Source: Paenibacillus sp. FSL H7-0357
GTDB lineage: Bacteria; Bacillota; Bacilli; Paenibacillales; Paenibacillaceae
Assembly (NCBI RefSeq): GCF_000758525.1
Contig: NZ_CP009241.1
Location: 2,790,001 to 2,854,000 of the forward strand
Length of the DNA: 64,000 nucleotides
Reading direction: 5' to 3'
The position numbers were made by a program, and so were the translations under genes. This document shows positions 1 to 7,307 of the stretch, one piece after another. The first letter of the stretch is position 1. Each line of letters starts with the position of its first letter. Below the pieces are notes generated by a model. The model did no database searches. It worked only from the letters and a program-made list of their open reading frames with translations, and had not been told where the DNA came from.

Positions 1-116
1 ATGGATTCCTCGCTAATTAATGTTTTTGCATTTTTACCAATGAAGAGTTTAAAACTTAGCAAGTGACCTATCCCGGAAATGATCATTGCGATCCCTAGAA
101 ATAGTTGAGCATACAT
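1..116 (-). CDS. Small membrane protein, 3' part cut off by window edge
   Basis: On the minus strand an ATG at 116 opens a frame that runs off the window start (38 codons seen). The visible N-terminus begins MYAQLFLGIAMIISGIGHLL, one hydrophobic membrane helix, followed by a short basic stretch. A GAGGGG ribosome binding site lies 8 bases upstream of the ATG, which supports this start. I do not recognise the family and the C-terminus is not visible, so no function is given. Confidence 0.6.
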   Translation of the reverse strand, partial: MYAQLFLGIAMIISGIGHLLSFKLFIGKNAKTLISEES

Positions 117-250
117 GTAACCAACCCCTCTTTTGTGACTTGTTATTCGAACCCATCAATTGAGGTTATCATCCTAATGCAAACTATTGTTCCCATTTAT
201 TGTAACAGAAAGGCGAGCGTGGCAACAATGTTTACGAAAGAAACGTTGTG

Positions 251-358
251 TTAGCAAGTATGAAGCTGCGGCTGCAGCAGATGAATCAAAGATTCTTCGA
301 AGCGGGAAACAAAGGCCATATCCGTATCATAGGTACCGGTATTCCATTGCTGATTCAT
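251..358 (-). pseudogene. 5' stump of a class I SAM methyltransferase gene
   Basis: An AAAGGAGA ribosome binding site precedes an ATG at 358 on the minus strand. The frame reads MNQQWNTGTYDTDMAFVSRF and continues to LLQPQ, then diverges and stops at 251 after 35 codons. The pattern W-N-x(3)-Y-D-x(4)-FVS-x(5)-L-I-x-LL-x-P matches the N-terminus of SAM-dependent methyltransferases in which a glycine-rich LDLGCGTG loop should follow at once. That loop is missing, so the gene was cut right after its first helix. The stump lies beside a TnpB element, so loss through mobile DNA is plausible. Family assignment rests on pattern memory, not a search. Confidence 0.5.
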
Positions 359-455
359 CAGAAGTCTCCTTTCAGGTCAAACAGGAATACTTCTGTTGTA
401 TCATGCGTTATCTTATAAGTGAAATATATAAATCAATTAGAGTTTATCTTCAAAA

Positions 456-496
456 GCCGAAAAGACTCCGACCTCTATAGGCGGAGATGAATCGGC
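456..496 (+). repeat. Left-end hairpin of the TnpB element
   Basis: GCCGA (456-460) pairs with TCGGC (492-496), and inside it CTCCG (466-470) pairs with CGGAG (482-486). The symmetric internal loop and short apical loop resemble the imperfect subterminal hairpins that TnpA binds in IS200/IS605 elements. It lies about 70 bases before the tnpB start. Confidence 0.55.
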
Positions 497-564
497 GGTT
501 TTCAACTATTCAGCGAACGTATGTGCTATACTTTAAGAAAATACTATAAAAGGGGGTGTCGCAC

Positions 565-1653
565 ATGATCGTTCATCAAGCCTATAAATACCGCATCTAC
601 CCGAATACCGGGCAACAGCAACTCATTCGTCGAATGTTTGGCTGCTGCCGCTTTGTGTTCAATCATTTCCTGGAAGAGTGGAATCAAACCTATGCCGAGA
701 CAGGCAAAGGTTTGTCATATCAGACCTGTGCGACACAGCTCCCCGTCCTAAAAACCCAATATGACTGGCTCAAAGAAGTCGATAGTATTGCTTTACAGTC
801 CGCCGTTCGGCATGTGGCAGATAGCTTTGACCGCTTTTTCAAAAAGCAGAATCAAGCGCCTCGCTTCAAAAGCCGGAAGCATCCAGTACAAAGCTACACC
901 ACGAAATTCACGAACGGAAATATCGCCATTGAAGGCAACCGATTGAAGCTTCCCAAGCTCGGCTGGATGCGTTTCGCCAACTCTCGGAAGCTGGAGGGTC
1001 GTATACTGTCCGCTACGGTACGGCAAAACGCCAGCGATAAGTATTTTGTCTCCCTGGTTTGCGAGGTAGAAAAGATCCCACTCCCACAAGCAGATGCACA
1101 TATCGGCATTGACTTGGGGCTTAAGGAATACGCTGTGTGCTCAAGCGGCGAGCATTTTGCCAACCCCAGGTTTTACCGTCAATATGAGAAAAAGCTTGCG
1201 CTGTGGCAGCGGCGTTTGGCGAGACGCACACCAGGGGGCTCGAACTGGAAGAAAGCCAAGAAACACATTGCCCGTATTCACGAACACATTGCAAATTCTC
1301 GGAACGATTTTCTCCACAAGATGACAACGAAGCTGATCCGTGAGTGCCAAACGATCAGCATCGAACATCTGTGTGTGGCGAATATGATACAAAATCCTAA
1401 ACTCTCCAAGTCCATCGCTGATGCGTCCTGGGGCGAATGGGTGCGTCAACTCACGTATAAAGCATCCTGGTATGGACGAACCCTCCGGGTTGCCGACACC
1501 TTCGAGCCGACCAGTCAGCAGTGCCACGTATGCGGCACGATCCATCCCGAAGTGAAGAACCTCTCGATTCGAGAATGGACATGTGTAGCTTGCGGAACAC
1601 ACCATGATCGGGATGAAAATGCGGCTCATAATATCAAACAGGTAGCGGTATAG
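565..1653 (+). CDS. tnpB: RNA-guided endonuclease TnpB (IS200/IS605 family)
   Basis: A 362-residue TnpB/OrfB. The N-terminus has the usual YKYRIYPN start of the helix-turn-helix/OrfB region. The RuvC nuclease core is complete: GIDLGLKEY with the first Asp near residue 183, IEHL with Glu near 267, and HDRDENAAHNI near 348-357 holding the last Asp. A zinc finger (CHVC near 320-323 and CVAC near 340-343) sits between the last two. Known TnpB proteins use an omega-RNA made from the element's right end to cut DNA beside a short motif and favour element retention. The ATG at 565 is chosen over GTG 556 because AGGGGG ends 8 bases before it. All catalytic residues are present, so it is probably active rather than a TldR-type repressor. 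Confidence 0.9.
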   Translation: MIVHQAYKYRIYPNTGQQQLIRRMFGCCRFVFNHFLEEWNQTYAETGKGLSYQTCATQLPVLKTQYDWLKEVDSIALQSAVRHVADSFDRFFKKQNQAPRFKSRKHPVQSYTTKFTNGNIAIEGNRLKLPKLGWMRFANSRKLEGRILSATVRQNASDKYFVSLVCEVEKIPLPQADAHIGIDLGLKEYAVCSSGEHFANPRFYRQYEKKLALWQRRLARRTPGGSNWKKAKKHIARIHEHIANSRNDFLHKMTTKLIRECQTISIEHLCVANMIQNPKLSKSIADASWGEWVRQLTYKASWYGRTLRVADTFEPTSQQCHVCGTIHPEVKNLSIREWTCVACGTHHDRDENAAHNIKQVAV

Positions 1654-1773
1654 CTATTACCTAAAAAACGTAGAACTGCGAGAACGCAGGGATCGCTTGC
1701 CCATAAGAGGAGGTTGCTCCTCTGTTCGCAAGAATCCACCCCTTCAAGCGTCAGCTAAGTGGTGGAGATTCAA
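1654..1773 (+). ncRNA. Candidate omega-RNA / right end of the TnpB element
   Basis: Directly after the tnpB stop there are three stems: CTGCG/CGCAG (1676-1680 with 1685-1689), CTTGC/GCAAG (1696-1700 with 1728-1732) enclosing GAGGAG/CTCCTC (1707-1712 with 1717-1722), and TCCACC/GGTGGA (1735-1740 with 1761-1766). The element ends GATTCAA at about 1773. In characterised TnpB systems the omega-RNA covers this right end, and the following bases (here from about 1774) serve as the guide. The extent is inferred from structure only. Confidence 0.55.
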
Positions 1774-1805
1774 TGGTTATGCCTATCATCAGTTTCAAGC
1801 CGGAT

Positions 1806-2423
1806 TCACCCGCCTGCCCCCAATAAGGCCAAGCTGATGCCGTATAAGCTGAACAGGATCAGGATGATCGAGGATATCAGGCTCAAAGATCGAATGAAGG
1901 CATCTGGCAGTTTGCCGCTGATCCAGCAGATAATAGCAGATAACAGCAGCCACCAGCAGCAGGAGCCGAGCGCAATTCCGGCCGGGAGGAACAGGGAAGA
2001 CCCGACAGTATTTCCAAGTGAAGCTGCGAGCGCCATGAAGCTTAGAATGGTGGCCGGATTAGCCAAAGTCAGAAGAAAGGAGGAGAACATGCTGTAGGCT
2101 ATTCCGCTGCGGACGGCTTCCGGTTTGGCACTGGATTTGCCCGGCCGCAGAGCTTTTACTCCAAGAACCCCGAGGAAGAGGCTGCCGATGAGCCGGAGCG
2201 GCAGATCATAGGCAGAAGTGAACTCAGTCACAATTCGGAAGCTGGTGACGGTAGCCAGAGCATACAGTGCATCGGCAAGCGCAATTCCCGCACCGGTCGC
2301 CAGGCCTGCCCAGAAGCCGTGCTTCAGTGTCCGGTTAATGCACAGCAGAGACATGGGACCGACAGGAGCGGCAATTATGAAACCGAAACCGAAGCCGCTG
2401 AAGAGGGCGGGCCAGCTGATCAT
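1806..2423 (-). CDS. LysE/RhtB-family amino acid exporter
   Basis: A 205-residue integral membrane protein with about six hydrophobic segments. It starts with the family hallmark: a first helix followed by AAPVGPMSLLCINRTL, then GLATGAGIALADALYAL. LysE-family proteins export amino acids or related small molecules across the cytoplasmic membrane. The start codon overlaps the stop of the upstream Lrp gene by four bases (ATGA), so the two are translationally coupled. The pairing of LysE with an Lrp/AsnC regulator is a common arrangement in which the regulator senses the exported amino acid. The substrate cannot be told from sequence. Confidence 0.85.
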   Translation of the reverse strand: MISWPALFSGFGFGFIIAAPVGPMSLLCINRTLKHGFWAGLATGAGIALADALYALATVTSFRIVTEFTSAYDLPLRLIGSLFLGVLGVKALRPGKSSAKPEAVRSGIAYSMFSSFLLTLANPATILSFMALAASLGNTVGSSLFLPAGIALGSCCWWLLLSAIICWISGKLPDAFIRSLSLISSIILILFSLYGISLALLGAGG

Positions 2424-2887
2424 GGTGCAGTGTCTTCAGGCGACAGCGGGACATTCGGTGTTTCTTTAACCGTTCCGAGGATGATCGTTGTGCGGGTCCG
2501 CACAATACCCGGCAGGCTCTTCAGCTCCTCACTGATGATCCGGTCAAGATCGCGGGTTCCCCGGCAGCGGATCTTCAGAATGTAGTCGTCATCTCCAGCC
2601 GTATGATGGCATTCCTGAATTTCCGGCAGCTTCAGCACCAATTCCAGAAAAGCCTGCCGGTGCGTTGGCCGCTCCAGCGAAACCGCAATGAGCGCCGCCA
2701 ACCCAAAACCGGCAGATTCGGCGTCAATCAGCGCCGTATAGCCTTTGATCATTCCTTGCTCCTCCAGTCTCCGAACCCGGTCAGCAGCCGCAGGAGAAGA
2801 GAGGCCAAGCAGTCCGGCAAGCTCGGCCCAGGTCATTCTTCCATTCGCCATAAGTGCATTGATGATTTTGTGATCCAAAGAATCCAT
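2420..2887 (-). CDS. Lrp/AsnC-family transcriptional regulator
   Basis: A 155-residue regulator. Residues 1-60 form the winged helix-turn-helix beginning MDSLDHKIINALMANGRMTW and containing LAGLLGLSSPAAADRVRRLE. Residues 65-145 are the RAM ligand-binding domain with the typical HTAGDDDYILKIRC strand. Proteins of this family form oligomers that bind amino acids and change DNA binding. Gene order and the four-base overlap with the LysE exporter suggest it controls amino acid export, probably its own operon. The effector is unknown. Confidence 0.88.
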   Translation of the reverse strand: MDSLDHKIINALMANGRMTWAELAGLLGLSSPAAADRVRRLEEQGMIKGYTALIDAESAGFGLAALIAVSLERPTHRQAFLELVLKLPEIQECHHTAGDDDYILKIRCRGTRDLDRIISEELKSLPGIVRTRTTIILGTVKETPNVPLSPEDTAP

Positions 2888-3026
2888 ATTATCTAACCTT
2901 CCTTTATGAAGTGTTATATGTAATTTACTTTGAATACGTAAGTTAGTCAGTGATTAATGTTTCAGTGTAAAAATAGGGATTGTCCTGTCCAGACGAGTGA
3001 TTAATGTACTGCTTCGGAAATAAAAC

Positions 3027-3055
3027 TTGCACTTTACATCAAAAGGGAGTATATT
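3027..3055 (+). promoter_or_regulatory. SigmaA-type promoter of tRNA-Leu
   Basis: TTGCAC at 3027-3032 and TATATT at 3050-3055 are separated by exactly 17 bases. The expected start point near 3062 lies about 30 bases before the mature tRNA. Confidence 0.7.
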
Positions 3056-3092
3056 CTTAATTACGGTGATTAAATCGCTGTATACATAATAT

Positions 3093-3176
3093 GCGGTCAT
3101 GGCGGAATTGGCAGACGCGCTGGCTTCAGGTGCCAGTGATAGCAATATCGTGGAGGTTCGAGTCCTCTTGACCGCA
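3093..3176 (+). tRNA. tRNA-Leu, anticodon CAG
   Basis: An 84-base class II tRNA. The acceptor stem GCGGTCA (3093-3099) pairs with TGACCGC (3169-3175), followed by discriminator A. The anticodon arm is CTGGC-TTCAGGT-GCCAG, giving anticodon CAG. A long variable arm, as in leucine tRNAs, precedes the T-arm with GGTTCGAGTCC. The CCA end is not encoded. It is a single tRNA gene with its own promoter and terminator. Confidence 0.95.
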
Positions 3177-3193
3177 TCATAGTTTACAAACCA

Positions 3194-3219
3194 AACCCTT
3201 CTTCGGAAGGGTTTTTTAT
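3194..3219 (+). terminator. Intrinsic terminator of tRNA-Leu
   Basis: AACCCTTC-TTCG-GAAGGGTT hairpin with a stable tetraloop, followed by a T-run, 18 bases after the tRNA. Confidence 0.9.
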
Positions 3220-3395
3220 TTTGCGTTTTACAGGGTATGTTTGTGTCGTTCGAATAATGAAAATGGCTGTCAAGCGGGATGAATGGAAATGAAACAATTT
3301 GAGGAGCAAGTTCTCAAAATAGTGAGGGAAGCCTAACTGTTGGGTAATGTCACCATCTATTGGGAGGGATACTGTTCCGCCGTCTTAGTCAGATC

Positions 3396-4091
3396 TTACG
3401 TACCTTGGGGGTCACATATTGACTCTTTCAAGCCTCCGTTCGGTTTATCTTGCTTGCAGCATAGTTGTGGGGGAGGAGTTTCATCGCCCTGTGTCATCCG
3501 ACTATACATATCCATCCCTTCTTTTGTTAAATGAGGCAATATAAGGCTCCAAAGGATGGAAAAGATATTTTTCTGCTTTGGAAGAAATTTTTGGAGAAGA
3601 ATTATTTCCTGTGTCCCATACATATTGATCGATAATAAAGAAATAGACAAATCTTCATATTGTCCGGCATATAATTCTTCTTTCATAATTCCATTATTAA
3701 CAAATAGGGTAAATGTATCGGTAAAAAGTGTATAGAAATCATTAACAACCTTAATTTGCATATTAGCTATCTCAGGATACAGCTTAGGCAATTCTGTGAA
3801 ACTGGAGAAATAAAAGAAATATTTTTCGCGGAATGCACTAAGGATTAAAAACTGCTGATTCAGCCCTTGGATAGAAACCTCCGCTGAGAAATTTAAGTAT
3901 TGATATTCTTCATACTGCCTTGCCATAACACCAATCATGAGGTCTTGTTTTTTTTTGAAATGGTATGTCAAATTGCCAGGACTAATATTTAGCGCATCGG
4001 AAATATCCCTCAATGTTACATATGCATATCCATTTTTATTAAATAATTCAATTGAAGTCTCAAGGATCTTATCTCTTAAATTATTATCCAT
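3396..4091 (-). CDS. TetR-family transcriptional regulator
   Basis: A 231-residue regulator. The N-terminal helix-turn-helix reads RDKILETSIELFNKNGYAYV then LRDISDALNISPGNLTYHFK, a typical TetR DNA-binding domain. The rest is a helical ligand domain rich in Phe and Tyr (about residues 60-200). The start at 4091 is set by AAGGAGA six bases upstream; a longer frame to 4124 lacks such a site. The gene is AT-rich compared with its neighbours, hinting at transfer. It diverges from the hydrolase locus, and a perfect palindrome lies between them (4293-4310), so it probably represses that locus and perhaps itself. Confidence 0.85.
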   Translation of the reverse strand: MDNNLRDKILETSIELFNKNGYAYVTLRDISDALNISPGNLTYHFKKKQDLMIGVMARQYEEYQYLNFSAEVSIQGLNQQFLILSAFREKYFFYFSSFTELPKLYPEIANMQIKVVNDFYTLFTDTFTLFVNNGIMKEELYAGQYEDLSISLLSINMYGTQEIILLQKFLPKQKNIFSILWSLILPHLTKEGMDMYSRMTQGDETPPPQLCCKQDKPNGGLKESICDPQGT

Positions 4092-4292
4092 GCCTATCTC
4101 CTTTATAGCGTTTGTGATATGCACTTGAAATCAAAAGCATTATATCACAAATTGGCCCTTCAAGCCGAAATAAGTAGCTTGATTAAGGATATGGAAGGAT
4201 TCAAGAGATGTTTGCCGAGAATCCTCAGCTAAGAATGATTTTCTCGAAAAAGATCAAAGTTGAATTAATGTACTCGTAGGAATACACTTACT

Positions 4293-4310
4293 TTAGTACA
4301 CGTGTACTAA
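4293..4310. promoter_or_regulatory. Perfect 18-bp palindrome, likely TetR operator
   Basis: TTAGTACACGTGTACTAA is a perfect inverted repeat in the divergent region between the TetR gene (start 4091) and the broken gene/hydrolase transcript (from 4327). Its size and placement fit a TetR dimer site. An AT-rich TATATAA stretch follows at about 4319-4325 and could be part of the controlled promoter. Confidence 0.6.
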
Positions 4311-4326
4311 TATTTCTTATATAAAA

Positions 4327-4520
4327 ATGATAGAAGAAGTGAATCCAATTGCTGGAAGAAGGGAGGGTATCCATTGGTATGGAAATGCTGCACCTAAGGA
4401 TGTTCCCGTTGTTCTAATTAATCCAGGCTGGAAGGACTTGAAATTGAACAGGACACAGAAGCACACAGCTTATTGATTGACTGGTTTCAAGAAAAACTAT
4501 CAAATGGAGGCAAGCTATGA
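4327..4520 (+). pseudogene. Frameshifted or deleted gene upstream of the hydrolase
   Basis: A frame from ATG 4327 reads MIEEVNPIAGRREGIHWYGN and on to VPVVLINPGW, then loses sense and stops. In another frame sensible protein resumes (EGLEIEQDTEAHSLLIDWFQ, ending EKLSNGGKL) and its TGA at 4518-4520 overlaps the hydrolase ATG (ATGA). Such an overlap is typical of coupled genes, so a real gene probably ended here before a frameshift, an internal deletion or both. The two halves resemble the first strand and last helix of an alpha/beta hydrolase, but this is only a guess. Confidence 0.45.
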
Positions 4521-6223
4521 ATCCTCTACCTATCGACACTAACGAAAGAAGTAATCACTTTTATGAGCTTACCTGGAAGGAAGTAAAGATTCCGATGAGA
4601 GATGGGAATTATCTCGCCGCAAATCTGTATCAGCCTAATGCGGACGGGGATTTTCCTGTAATCATGACGATGTGTCCGTATGGAAAGGATACGCATTTCT
4701 CACAATTTGCTCCTGCTAACCCGACGGTTGCAATAGAATATACCCATTTGCAGGATAAAGGACCGTTACTAAGCTGGGAAACACCAAATCCTGAATATTG
4801 GGTGCCACAAGGGTATGCTGTATTGCGAGTAGATGAACGTGGTATCGGTAATTCTCCAGGGAAGCTTGATATATTATCAAGTGCTTTAAAGAAGGATTAT
4901 TATGATGCAATCGAATGGGCTGGAACGCAAGCCTGGAGCAATGGACGGATAGGACTGCTGGGCATCTCCTACTTGGCAATGAGCCAATGGGCTGTGGCAT
5001 CCGAACAACCTCCTCATTTAGCGTGCATCATACCTTGGGAAGGTACAGTAGATTATTATGCGGATTTCTGTTATCCGGGTGGAATTCAGGCAAACGGCTT
5101 TCTTTCATTCTGGTGGAAAAACGGTGTTTTGACACATCAATACAATCCCGGTGGAAGCCTCTCCGAGGAACAACTGCAGGACAATCGCATTGATTTCCCG
5201 GAGATGGTCAAAAACAATCCATTACGTGATCAATCATGGACGAATCGGTTCTCTGATCTAAGCAAAGTAGAGGTACCTTTATTATCCGCAAGCAACTGGT
5301 TTAGCGCCGGAATGCATACCCGGGGGAACTTTCTGGGATTTCAGAATGCAGCATCGGAGCACAAGTGGCTTGAAGTGCATATCGGCAGCCATGTTGGTGA
5401 ATTCTATACCGCTCAGGGTCGTGAGCTGCAGAAAAAATTCCTCGATTATTGGCTCAAGGGAATCGATACCGGCATAACGAGGGAGCCGAAGGTGAAGCTT
5501 GCCATTCCCCGCGGAGGTAATAGCTACACATGGCGCTACGAGAATGAGTATCCGCTTATGCGTACCCAATGGACTCGATTCTACCTTGATGCAAGCTCAA
5601 AGCTGCTTTCAGTGGAACTTCCGCAAGCCAAGAGCCAGCTTTGCTATGATGGCGATAAGGAGCGCGAGTCCAGGCACTGGGCCGAGCCCTTTATGGTGAA
5701 AGCATTCTCGAGAGAGGAAAACAACTCCAAGCGTATTCTGTTTGAAACTGCTCCGTTGGAGAACGAAACAGAGATTCTGGGGCCTATCAAGCTCCGCTTG
5801 TGGGCATCGTCAACTACAGATGATATGGACATTTTTGTATCTTTGCGCAACATTGACCCTCTTGGCAATGAGGTAGTTAATTCAGGAGCACTAACGGACC
5901 AATTCCCCATTAGCCAAGGCTGGCTACGCGCTTCCTTACGTAAAACGGATGATCAAATATCGGCGGAATATAAGCCCTACTACAGCTTCGATGAGATTCA
6001 GAAGCTGATTCCCGGGGAAGTCTACCCCTTGGATATAGAGATATGGGATAGCGCGATTGTTGTAGCTAAAGGAAATCGGTTGCTCCTGGAAATTGGCAGC
6101 CAGAATCAGAGCGGCTGCGCACTGCTGACTCAGACGGCGGATGACAGGGTTTGGGAAGCAGACGTTACTCTATATACAGGGGATGAATTTGATTCTTATT
6201 TATTGCTGCCGATCATACCCTAA
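4517..6223 (+). CDS. CocE/NonD-family hydrolase (peptidase S15-like)
   Basis: A 568-residue alpha/beta hydrolase of the X-Pro dipeptidyl-peptidase/cocaine-esterase superfamily. The N-terminal half has VKIPMRDGNYLAANLYQP, the RVDERGIGNSPG loop and the nucleophile elbow GISYLAMSQ (Ser near residue 150). A His in HIGSHVGEF (near 293) probably completes the triad. Residues after about 340 form the C-terminal jelly-roll domain typical of S15 enzymes. No signal peptide is visible, so it is cytoplasmic. GGAGG lies 6 bases before the ATG. Family members hydrolyse esters or amides; the natural substrate is unknown. Likely controlled by the divergent TetR protein. Confidence 0.88.
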   Translation: MNPLPIDTNERSNHFYELTWKEVKIPMRDGNYLAANLYQPNADGDFPVIMTMCPYGKDTHFSQFAPANPTVAIEYTHLQDKGPLLSWETPNPEYWVPQGYAVLRVDERGIGNSPGKLDILSSALKKDYYDAIEWAGTQAWSNGRIGLLGISYLAMSQWAVASEQPPHLACIIPWEGTVDYYADFCYPGGIQANGFLSFWWKNGVLTHQYNPGGSLSEEQLQDNRIDFPEMVKNNPLRDQSWTNRFSDLSKVEVPLLSASNWFSAGMHTRGNFLGFQNAASEHKWLEVHIGSHVGEFYTAQGRELQKKFLDYWLKGIDTGITREPKVKLAIPRGGNSYTWRYENEYPLMRTQWTRFYLDASSKLLSVELPQAKSQLCYDGDKERESRHWAEPFMVKAFSREENNSKRILFETAPLENETEILGPIKLRLWASSTTDDMDIFVSLRNIDPLGNEVVNSGALTDQFPISQGWLRASLRKTDDQISAEYKPYYSFDEIQKLIPGEVYPLDIEIWDSAIVVAKGNRLLLEIGSQNQSGCALLTQTADDRVWEADVTLYTGDEFDSYLLLPIIP

Positions 6224-6240
6224 CTGGATTTAACTCTTCC

Positions 6241-6390
6241 CTACCATTTCATCAGCTCGGGCAGGTTGTGGAATTTGGCAAAGCGCGATTTCATCCGGTA
6301 GCTGCTGCCCAGTTGTTCTAAGGTGAGCAGATCATCCTTTTTGCATATTGTGAAGCTGAAATGTGAGACATCGAACTGTAGTGGGGAATT
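6241..6390 (-). pseudogene. Remnant resembling SNF2/N12-class methylase of mobile elements
   Basis: A 49-codon minus-strand frame without a proper start reads LQFDVSHFSFTICKKDDLLT and later RFAKFHNLPELMKW before a stop at 6241. The RFxKFHNLPELM motif recalls a segment conserved in the giant SNF2/adenine-methylase proteins of conjugative elements. Both ends are broken. If right, it is a fossil of an integrative element. The assignment comes from motif memory and is uncertain. The rest of the 6224-6707 gap shows no other supported gene. Confidence 0.35.
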
Positions 6391-6707
6391 TTACATGGTA
6401 CACTCGGTTTATTGCGGTGAATTTGCAGATATACAAATGATCGGTTACATCACCTCACCTGATGTTCATGAAGCGAATTACCAATTTGGCGCGTATAGAG
6501 ACCAGAAATATATACTAACCTCAGTCCTTGAGCAATCTTGAGATGCAGTGAGCTTTCTAGCCGCTGCTTCTTTTTTTGCCTGTCCGTTCCTCCGGTTCTT
6601 ATATGATCAGGTTTGTGAATATTGAATAACGTCACAATAATGACACAATATCTGTTCATTTTTTCCGGCAGAAAAACAGTTATACCTATTAGAGAGGAGG
6701 GGACGAG

Positions 6708-7307
6708 GTGGATGAAAGGGAATGGATTCGGCGGATTCAGGAAGGGGAAACCGAATATCTGACACCGCTGATTGAGCGGCACTACGCTGGCATCCAGAAG
6801 TATTGCTGCTGGCGGGTACGGAACGCGGAAGAGGCGAAGGATTTAACTCAAGAGACCTTTTACCGCTTCTGCCGCCATATTGAGCGCTATACTGACGCCG
6901 GAAAATGCCGTGCGTACTTATACACTATCGCCCGCCATCTATGCAACGATCATTTAAGGAAGGGGCAGCCGCTATCCCTGGAGGACGAGAGGGATGCAGC
7001 AGACTGGAGGGCTGCACAGCAAAGCAGCTCAATAGAAGAACAGGTGGAAAGAGAGCAGCTGGTGCATGAGCTGTTTGAGCTGCTGCCTGAGGCGCAGCGG
7101 GAACTGGTGTTTATGCGCTTTTGCCTGGATCTGACCTACCGTGACATTGCCCGCGTAACAGGAGTGAACGTGTGTATGGTGCAGTACCGGGTGAAGCGCG
7201 GGCTGGCTGTACTAAGAAGCCACTTGGAAAGGAGTGAACCCGTTGAACAAGAGATCAGAGCAAGCCATCGTCAACGCCCTAAGGAACTACCCCACGCCCC
7301 CCATTGA
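6708..7307 (+). CDS. ECF-type sigma-70 family RNA polymerase sigma factor (module 1)
   Basis: A 199-residue sigma factor with region 2 (residues 10-75, containing AEEAKDLTQETFYRFCRHIE and a DHLRKG end) and region 4 (about 112-165, LPEAQRELVFMRFCLDLTYR and DIARVTGVNVCMVQYRVKRG). There is no region 3, as in group IV (ECF) factors. The start is GTG 6708 behind GGAGGGG. The last 65 bases overlap the next gene, which encodes a membrane protein, so translation is coupled. Such factors are usually held by a membrane or cytoplasmic anti-sigma encoded next door. It heads a four-gene unit with an ABC transporter. Confidence 0.9.
   Translation: MDEREWIRRIQEGETEYLTPLIERHYAGIQKYCCWRVRNAEEAKDLTQETFYRFCRHIERYTDAGKCRAYLYTIARHLCNDHLRKGQPLSLEDERDAADWRAAQQSSSIEEQVEREQLVHELFELLPEAQRELVFMRFCLDLTYRDIARVTGVNVCMVQYRVKRGLAVLRSHLERSEPVEQEIRASHRQRPKELPHAPH

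Larger units (their letters stand above)
452..1773 (+). mobile_element. TnpB-only IS200/IS605-type element (IS1341-like)
   Basis: The element holds a single intact tnpB gene with no Y1 transposase tnpA next to it. Its left side carries a nested subterminal hairpin (456-496). Its right side carries three hairpins and ends in GATTCAA near 1773, the kind of right end seen in this superfamily, where elements insert without inverted repeats or target duplications. Boundaries are estimates from these structures, especially on the left. Without tnpA the element could move only if a compatible TnpA acts in trans. Confidence 0.7.

Noticed and set aside
187..480. 97-codon plus-strand frame at the left end
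   Set aside because: It runs antisense to the methyltransferase stump and into the TnpB left-end hairpin, has no ribosome binding site and an odd composition.
3290..3337. Very short frame MKQFEEQVLKIVREA
   Set aside because: It might be the first residues of a lost gene, but 15 codons without a good ribosome binding site cannot support a call.
6323..6541. 72-codon plus-strand frame after the hydrolase
   Set aside because: No ribosome binding site and no recognisable pattern; part lies opposite the mobile-element remnant.
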